A stretch of DNA of 25,628 nt, taken from positions 1 to 25,628 of the forward strand of contig JBILOU010000029.1 of assembly GCA_044374295.1 (NCBI GenBank). The letters are read 5' to 3'. Positions 22,597 through 25,628 of the stretch are shown in pieces. Each line of letters begins with the position of its first letter. Position 1 is the first letter of the stretch. Origin of the DNA: CAIZGX01 sp044374295 (GTDB lineage Bacteria; Bacteroidota; Bacteroidia; Flavobacteriales_D; Sanyastnellaceae). The notes below the pieces were generated by a model. It was not told the DNA's origin. It worked only from the letters and a program-made list of their open reading frames with translations, and did no database searches. Both the position numbers and the translations under genes were made by a program.

Positions 22597-23229
22597 ATGA
22601 ATGTAGTTGAAAGAATGGAGTGGAGATATGCGGTGAAGGCTATGAATGGCGAGAAGGTGAGTGGCGATAAGATTGAAAGAATATTGGAAGCGATACGTTT
22701 GTCTCCGTCTTCAAGCGGATTGCAGCCATACGAATTGTTGGTTGTAACAAATCCAGAATTGAAGACTCAGTTGAGAGCAGCAGCGCACAACCAAAGTCAA
22801 GTTGAAGACTGTTCACACCTTTTGGTTTTCGCAGCATGGGATACGTATACGGAGGATCGCATTAACAAGTGGTTCGATTTGGTGAATGAAGTAAGAGGGG
22901 TGAAGAGTGAAGGATGGGAGAACTATCGTAACAGCATTTTGAAAGCTTATCCTCCGCGTCCTGCCGAAGTGAATTTCGAGCATGCTTCGAAGCAAGTTTA
23001 CATTGCTCTTGGAATCGCCATGTTGGCAGCGGCAATGGAAGAAGTTGATAGCACACCTATGGAGGGATTTATTCCAGCCGAAGTCGATCGCATTCTGGAT
23101 CTTGAAGCGAAAGGATTGAAGTCTGTACTTCTACTTCCATTGGGATATAGAAATCCGGAAAAGGATTATTTAATCAATGCGAAGAAGGTGAGGAAGTCGA
23201 TGAGTGATTTTGTTCATGAGGTGAAGTAG
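22597..23229 (+). CDS. Nitroreductase-family NAD(P)H-dependent flavin oxidoreductase
   Basis: FMN-dependent oxidoreductase of the nitroreductase superfamily (NfsB-like), 210 residues, cytoplasmic and expected to be a homodimer. Family features: N-terminal WRYAVKAMNGEKVS with the FMN-phosphate-binding basic residues, the LSPSSSGLQPYELLVV motif, ALGIAMLAAAMEEVDSTPMEGF, and the C-terminal VLLLPLGYRNPEKD. The natural substrate could be a quinone, nitro compound or dihydropteridine. It has its own promoter candidate and is followed by a clear terminator, so it is probably monocistronic. Confidence 0.93.
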   Translation: MNVVERMEWRYAVKAMNGEKVSGDKIERILEAIRLSPSSSGLQPYELLVVTNPELKTQLRAAAHNQSQVEDCSHLLVFAAWDTYTEDRINKWFDLVNEVRGVKSEGWENYRNSILKAYPPRPAEVNFEHASKQVYIALGIAMLAAAMEEVDSTPMEGFIPAEVDRILDLEAKGLKSVLLLPLGYRNPEKDYLINAKKVRKSMSDFVHEVK

Positions 23230-23254
23230 AATTCAATTTGAATTAATTGGAAAG

Positions 23255-23280
23255 TCCCACTTTAAGGTGGGATTTTTTTT
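23255..23280 (+). terminator. Rho-independent terminator after the nitroreductase gene
   Basis: Stem TCCCAC (23255-23260) with GTGGGA (23267-23272), a six-base loop and eight T residues (23273-23280). It lies 26 bp after the stop codon. A separate palindrome, ATTCAA-T-TTGAAT, sits just upstream at 23231-23243. The rest of the gap to 23459 shows no gene. Confidence 0.85.
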
Positions 23281-23413
23281 GTTTGGGTTGGGCACAAACT
23301 CCTAAAGAGGCCAGGGTATAAATTACAAGATCCCTGAAAACAACTCAATTGTCACACCGAAGAACATTGATTTCTGATTACAATGCCGTAGGTGAGATTT
23401 CTGTTTGAAGGCC

Positions 23414-23421
23414 TATGTTTG
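23414..23421 (+). promoter_or_regulatory. Possible -7 element (TATGTTTG) for the membrane protein gene
   Basis: TATGTTTG is a full match to TAnnTTTG, 38 bases before the ATG at 23460. No -33 TTG lies at the usual distance, so support rests on the -7 box and on the terminator that isolates this gene from the one upstream. Confidence 0.35.
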
Positions 23422-23459
23422 TTCTTCGTCTTGAACGAAAATTTAATGCCCTTGCTTAG

Positions 23460-24101
23460 ATGAATGTCAACGATTTCAAAGCCTTTGTGATTAGACTTTT
23501 CCGATACTCATTGATTCGAGGGCTGCTCTATTATTCCATTCTGCTCTTGAGTAGTTTCTTTCTTTTAGGGGGAATTAATTCAATTGTTGGAGTAGATGAA
23601 GATTACAGACATATAGGATGGTTCTACGCGGTATTGGGATCATGTGCGATTATGTTCATCATTAAATTTCAAGGTTGGTTCTTTCCGAAAACGGAGAATG
23701 CTGAATTAAAGCAACCTACCAAAATACTCACAAGATTTGCTCATACAGTAAGGAGTATACTTCTCTTGATTGTATTCTATTTTTTGTATTTGATATGTTT
23801 TATTGTTTTTTACATCACGCATTTTGCATTCATTCATCATGTTCCATGGATTCGAATGGAAGGAGATGAAGCTTTAAATGAATGGTGCCTATTCGGAGAT
23901 CACGCGCACAACTTCGGCACAGAAACAATTGATCTAATTTCTTTGTATCCGCTCGTAATGGCGGCAATAAGTATTATTGCTTTCAATCACACGAATAGAG
24001 TTGTTCGTCTGATCTTGTTCTTACTTCCGGTTGCTAGCATTGTCGTTTTCTTGTTCTTGTATTTTAGTTTTGCGGATGCTATTCTTGGAAGGTTTTCGTA
24101 G
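23460..24101 (+). CDS. Small integral membrane protein of unknown function
   Basis: A 213-residue protein not recognised from sequence. Five hydrophobic segments are visible, at about 19-39, 53-68, 93-119, 157-174 and 181-203, with a short charged linker at 72-88 and a polar loop (WIRMEGDEALNEWCLFGDHAHNF) between segments three and four. The loop's His, Asp and Glu are notable but no known motif is formed. The basic N-terminus suggests it is cytoplasmic. The DNA is AT-rich. It lies alone between a terminator and the operator region of the next gene, 66 bp before that gene's start. Confidence 0.7.
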   Translation: MNVNDFKAFVIRLFRYSLIRGLLYYSILLLSSFFLLGGINSIVGVDEDYRHIGWFYAVLGSCAIMFIIKFQGWFFPKTENAELKQPTKILTRFAHTVRSILLLIVFYFLYLICFIVFYITHFAFIHHVPWIRMEGDEALNEWCLFGDHAHNFGTETIDLISLYPLVMAAISIIAFNHTNRVVRLILFLLPVASIVVFLFLYFSFADAILGRFS

Positions 24102-24114
24102 AGTTTTTGATAAT

Positions 24115-24165
24115 TGCACATCTGAATGTGCAGAATTGAACTATATTTGCACAATAGAATGTGCA
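24115..24165 (+). promoter_or_regulatory. Two TGCACA-N6-TGTGCA dyads around a TATATTTG promoter
   Basis: Perfect dyads TGCACA-TCTGAA-TGTGCA (24115-24132) and TGCACA-ATAGAA-TGTGCA (24148-24165) lie 33 bp apart, about three DNA turns, so both would face the same side of the helix. Between them TATATTTG (24142-24149) matches the -7 consensus TAnnTTTG, and its last two bases are the first two of the second dyad. A bound regulator would cover the promoter. The gene's ATG is three bases after the second dyad. This strongly suggests repression, possibly autoregulation. No cognate regulator is seen in the window. Confidence 0.75.
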
Positions 24166-24167
24166 AT

Positions 24168-25361
24168 ATGGAAATTTTACTGGAGCAGTCTGAAAGACTT
24201 ATCGCAGCAACATCGACTGAATACAAGCGTTATTTGTACAACACAATTAAGTGGAACAGTCGGCTAATAGGAATTAAAGGAGCGCGAGGTACGGGTAAAA
24301 CGACACTCTTGCTGCAGTGGATTAAGGAGCTTGATTTACCTGCTGACAAAGCGGCTTATTTTTCATTGGATGACCTTTATTTTACGGTTAACTCACTAAA
24401 GGAGACTGTTACTCAGTTTTACAAAAACGGAGGCGAAGTTCTTGTCTTAGATGAGGTGCATAAGTATAAAAATTGGTCGCTGGAAATAAAGAATATTTAC
24501 GACTTTTTTCCAAATCTGAAAATCATATTTACGGGATCATCTATCATAGATATTTCAAAGCAGGAAGGTGATTTAAGCAGAAGGGCACTGATGTATGAAT
24601 TGCCGGGATTGTCGTATCGCGAGTATTTATTTATGCAAGGAATTATCGAGCTGCCCGCATTGAGTCTGGAAGATATTTTGTTTAAGAATGAAGAAATAAA
24701 GAAGGCACTTCCGAAGCATTTTCGTCCACTTGAACATTTCAGTAATTATTTGAAGTACGGTTATTATCCGTTTGGGTTGGAAGATGAAACCACGGTTCAT
24801 CAGCGCATTAATCAGCTTATAAGAACCATTGTTGAAGTGGATATGGCTGAACTTAAGGATTTCGATATTCGAAATGCAAAGAAGTTACTGCAGTTGGTAT
24901 ATGTGATAGCACAGCAAGTTCCATTCAAGCCAAACATTACTAGTCTTGCAACCAAGACAGGGATACATAGAAATTCACTGAATAATTATTTTCATTATCT
25001 CGAGCAGGCGAAGATCATATCATTGTTGTTTCAAGAAGGGCAGAGTGTTGCTGTATTGCAAAAGCCCGAAAAAATATTTCTTAATAATACGACTTTGTTA
25101 AATGCTCTTTCGGCTGAAGAGTCATCTGTTGGAACTGTTCGAGAGACTTTTTTCCTCTCGCAGCTTGTGCCGTTTCATAAAGTGAATATGCCGAAGAAGG
25201 GAGATTTTTTAGTAAATGGAAAATACACATTTGAGGTTGGAGGGAAGGGGAAAGGGCAGAAGCAAATTGCTGAATTAGAAAATGCCTGGGTGGTTAAAGA
25301 CGACATTGAATTTCCAGTAAATAGGGCAATACCGCTTTGGATGTTTGGGCTGTTGTATTGA
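24168..25361 (+). CDS. AAA_14/DUF4143 ATPase
   Basis: A 397-residue ATPase of the family with an N-terminal AAA_14 domain and a C-terminal DUF4143 domain. Walker A GARGTGKTT at 38-46, Walker B VLVLDE at 91-96, sensor IIFTGSS near 118-124, a winged-helix-like part (PNITSLATKTGIHRNSLNNYF), then DUF4143 with Asp346, Glu356 and Lys360 in GDFLV...FEVGGK. That spacing resembles a PD-(D/E)xK nuclease core. Start choice: ATGs at 24126 and 24159 lie upstream of or too near the -7 box. Transcription would begin about 24153-24156, so the ATG at 24168 is the first good start. The family is abundant and mobile in Bacteroidota; its function is poorly known. Confidence 0.88.
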   Translation: MEILLEQSERLIAATSTEYKRYLYNTIKWNSRLIGIKGARGTGKTTLLLQWIKELDLPADKAAYFSLDDLYFTVNSLKETVTQFYKNGGEVLVLDEVHKYKNWSLEIKNIYDFFPNLKIIFTGSSIIDISKQEGDLSRRALMYELPGLSYREYLFMQGIIELPALSLEDILFKNEEIKKALPKHFRPLEHFSNYLKYGYYPFGLEDETTVHQRINQLIRTIVEVDMAELKDFDIRNAKKLLQLVYVIAQQVPFKPNITSLATKTGIHRNSLNNYFHYLEQAKIISLLFQEGQSVAVLQKPEKIFLNNTTLLNALSAEESSVGTVRETFFLSQLVPFHKVNMPKKGDFLVNGKYTFEVGGKGKGQKQIAELENAWVVKDDIEFPVNRAIPLWMFGLLY

Positions 25362-25372
25362 AGGGAATATTC

Positions 25373-25400
25373 TTTGTCTCTTAGTGATCCCGAAGGGATT
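25373..25400. repeat. 28-bp direct repeat, copy 1 (copy of tRNA-Arg 3' end)
   Basis: Identical over 28 bp to 25541-25568, which covers the last 16 nt of tRNA-Arg and 12 bp beyond it. The copy here is followed by unrelated DNA, so no second tRNA is intact. Within it ATCCC-GAA-GGGAT (25388-25400) can fold. Its first eight bases (TTTGTCTC) also pair with GAGACAAA at 25426-25433. This pattern is seen where elements integrate into a tRNA 3' end, and also for remnants of a duplicated tRNA. Confidence 0.9.
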
Positions 25401-25439
25401 ACATTTCCCTTTGGCTCCGAATTCCGAGACAAAAAAGTT

Positions 25440-25462
25440 CAGGAATTTCATTCCTGCTTTTT
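25440..25462 (+). terminator. Terminator after the AAA_14/DUF4143 gene
   Basis: CAGGAAT (25440-25446), loop TTC, ATTCCTG (25450-25456): a perfect 7-bp stem followed by CTTTTT. Flanking A-rich and T-rich arms extend the pairing loosely, so it may act in both directions. Confidence 0.75.
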
Positions 25463-25510
25463 GTTTGTCTTCATTCGACCTCAAGTAAACTTGGCCGAAT
25501 TCCACCAAAC

Positions 25511-25545
25511 AAAAAGTCCCCAACTTACGTTGAGGACTTTTTTGT
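25511..25545 (-). terminator. Bidirectional terminator, downstream of tRNA-Arg
   Basis: AAAAAGTCC (25511-25519) pairs with GGACTTTTT (25534-25542), and CAAC/GTTG pairs inside it. Both flanks give a T-run on their own strand, so it can stop tRNA-Arg transcription (minus) and readthrough from the ATPase gene (plus). Copy 2 of the 28-bp repeat begins in its right flank. Confidence 0.7.
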
Positions 25546-25552
25546 CTCTTAG

Positions 25553-25626
25553 TGATCCCGAAGGGATTCGAACCCCTGACCGTCTGCTTAGAAGGCAGAT
25601 GCTCTATCCAACTGAGCTACGAGATC
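25553..25626 (-). tRNA. tRNA-Arg (anticodon UCU)
   Basis: A complete 74-nt cloverleaf on the minus strand. Acceptor GATCTCG pairs with CGGGATC (one G-U pair). The D-arm is GCTC/GAGC. The anticodon stem TCTGC/GCAGA closes the loop CTTCTAA, giving anticodon TCT, which reads AGA/AGG arginine codons. The T-arm is AGGGG-TTCGAAT-CCCTT. Discriminator A is followed by CTA, so CCA is not encoded and must be added after transcription. Two bases of flank remain before the window ends. Confidence 0.95.
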
Positions 25627-25628
25627 AT

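Noticed and set aside
24126..24167. Upstream ATG for the AAA_14 ATPase at 24126
   Set aside because: It lies upstream of the TATATTTG box and between the two operator dyads, so it would not be in the mRNA.
25373..25433. Second tRNA-Arg or pseudo-tRNA
   Set aside because: Only the 3' 16 nt of the tRNA are matched. The rest shows no anticodon or D-arm, so it is listed as a direct repeat instead.
1..25628. Insertion sequences, integrase or transposase
   Set aside because: No transposase or recombinase motif was recognised in any real ORF, although the tRNA repeat suggests past integration.

Overview
This looks like a chromosomal segment from a Bacteroidota bacterium, most likely Flavobacteriales. 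Four things point there. The dcw (division and cell wall) gene order is typical. Promoter-like -7 elements match the Bacteroidota TAnnTTTG pattern. One lipoprotein start (lipobox Cys, then KR.Y.KGYH) is common in that order. Recognisable Shine-Dalgarno sites are almost absent. The genus call is inference.

Layout. 1-8810 is a tight, co-directional dcw block: murE 3' end, mraY, murD, ftsW, murG, murC, ftsQ, ftsA, with gaps of 0-13 bp or short overlaps. It builds lipid I/II precursors and the early divisome. ftsZ, the usual gene after ftsA, is absent. ftsA instead overlaps by 4 bp the stop of a convergent RlmD/TrmA-type RNA methyltransferase. 10229-10454 is a divergent intergenic region filled by a 12-bp tandem array. 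It is followed by a secreted repeat protein and a convergent two-gene unit that resembles a toxin-antitoxin or modifier pair (acetyltransferase-like protein plus a 48-residue protein). 11506-12939 is a DASS-family anion/Na+ symporter. 12943-16272 is a minus-strand three-gene unit: ABC/OLD-like ATPase, von Willebrand A protein, and an unrecognised protein with a four-cysteine metal site. It is the best candidate here for an undescribed system. A structured 380-bp noncoding stretch follows. 16653-21642 holds xseA and xseB (exonuclease VII), a second 12-bp array, a DsbA/FrnE-type oxidoreductase and a secreted PA14-containing GH3 glycosidase. 21639-22478 is a lipoprotein whose N-terminal region has been expanded by the same 12-bp repeats. 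Then come a nitroreductase, a small membrane protein and an AAA_14/DUF4143 ATPase behind a double operator. The window ends with two terminators and tRNA-Arg(UCU), whose 3' end is duplicated as a 28-bp direct repeat.

The most unusual signals are: (1) a family of degenerate 12-bp tandem repeats at three loci, stop-free in several frames, once inside a real gene; (2) the ATPase/vWA/Cys-cluster unit; (3) the two TGCACA-N6-TGTGCA dyads around the promoter of the DUF4143 ATPase; (4) ftsA without ftsZ; (5) the duplicated tRNA end. No transposase, integrase, CRISPR array or rRNA was seen.
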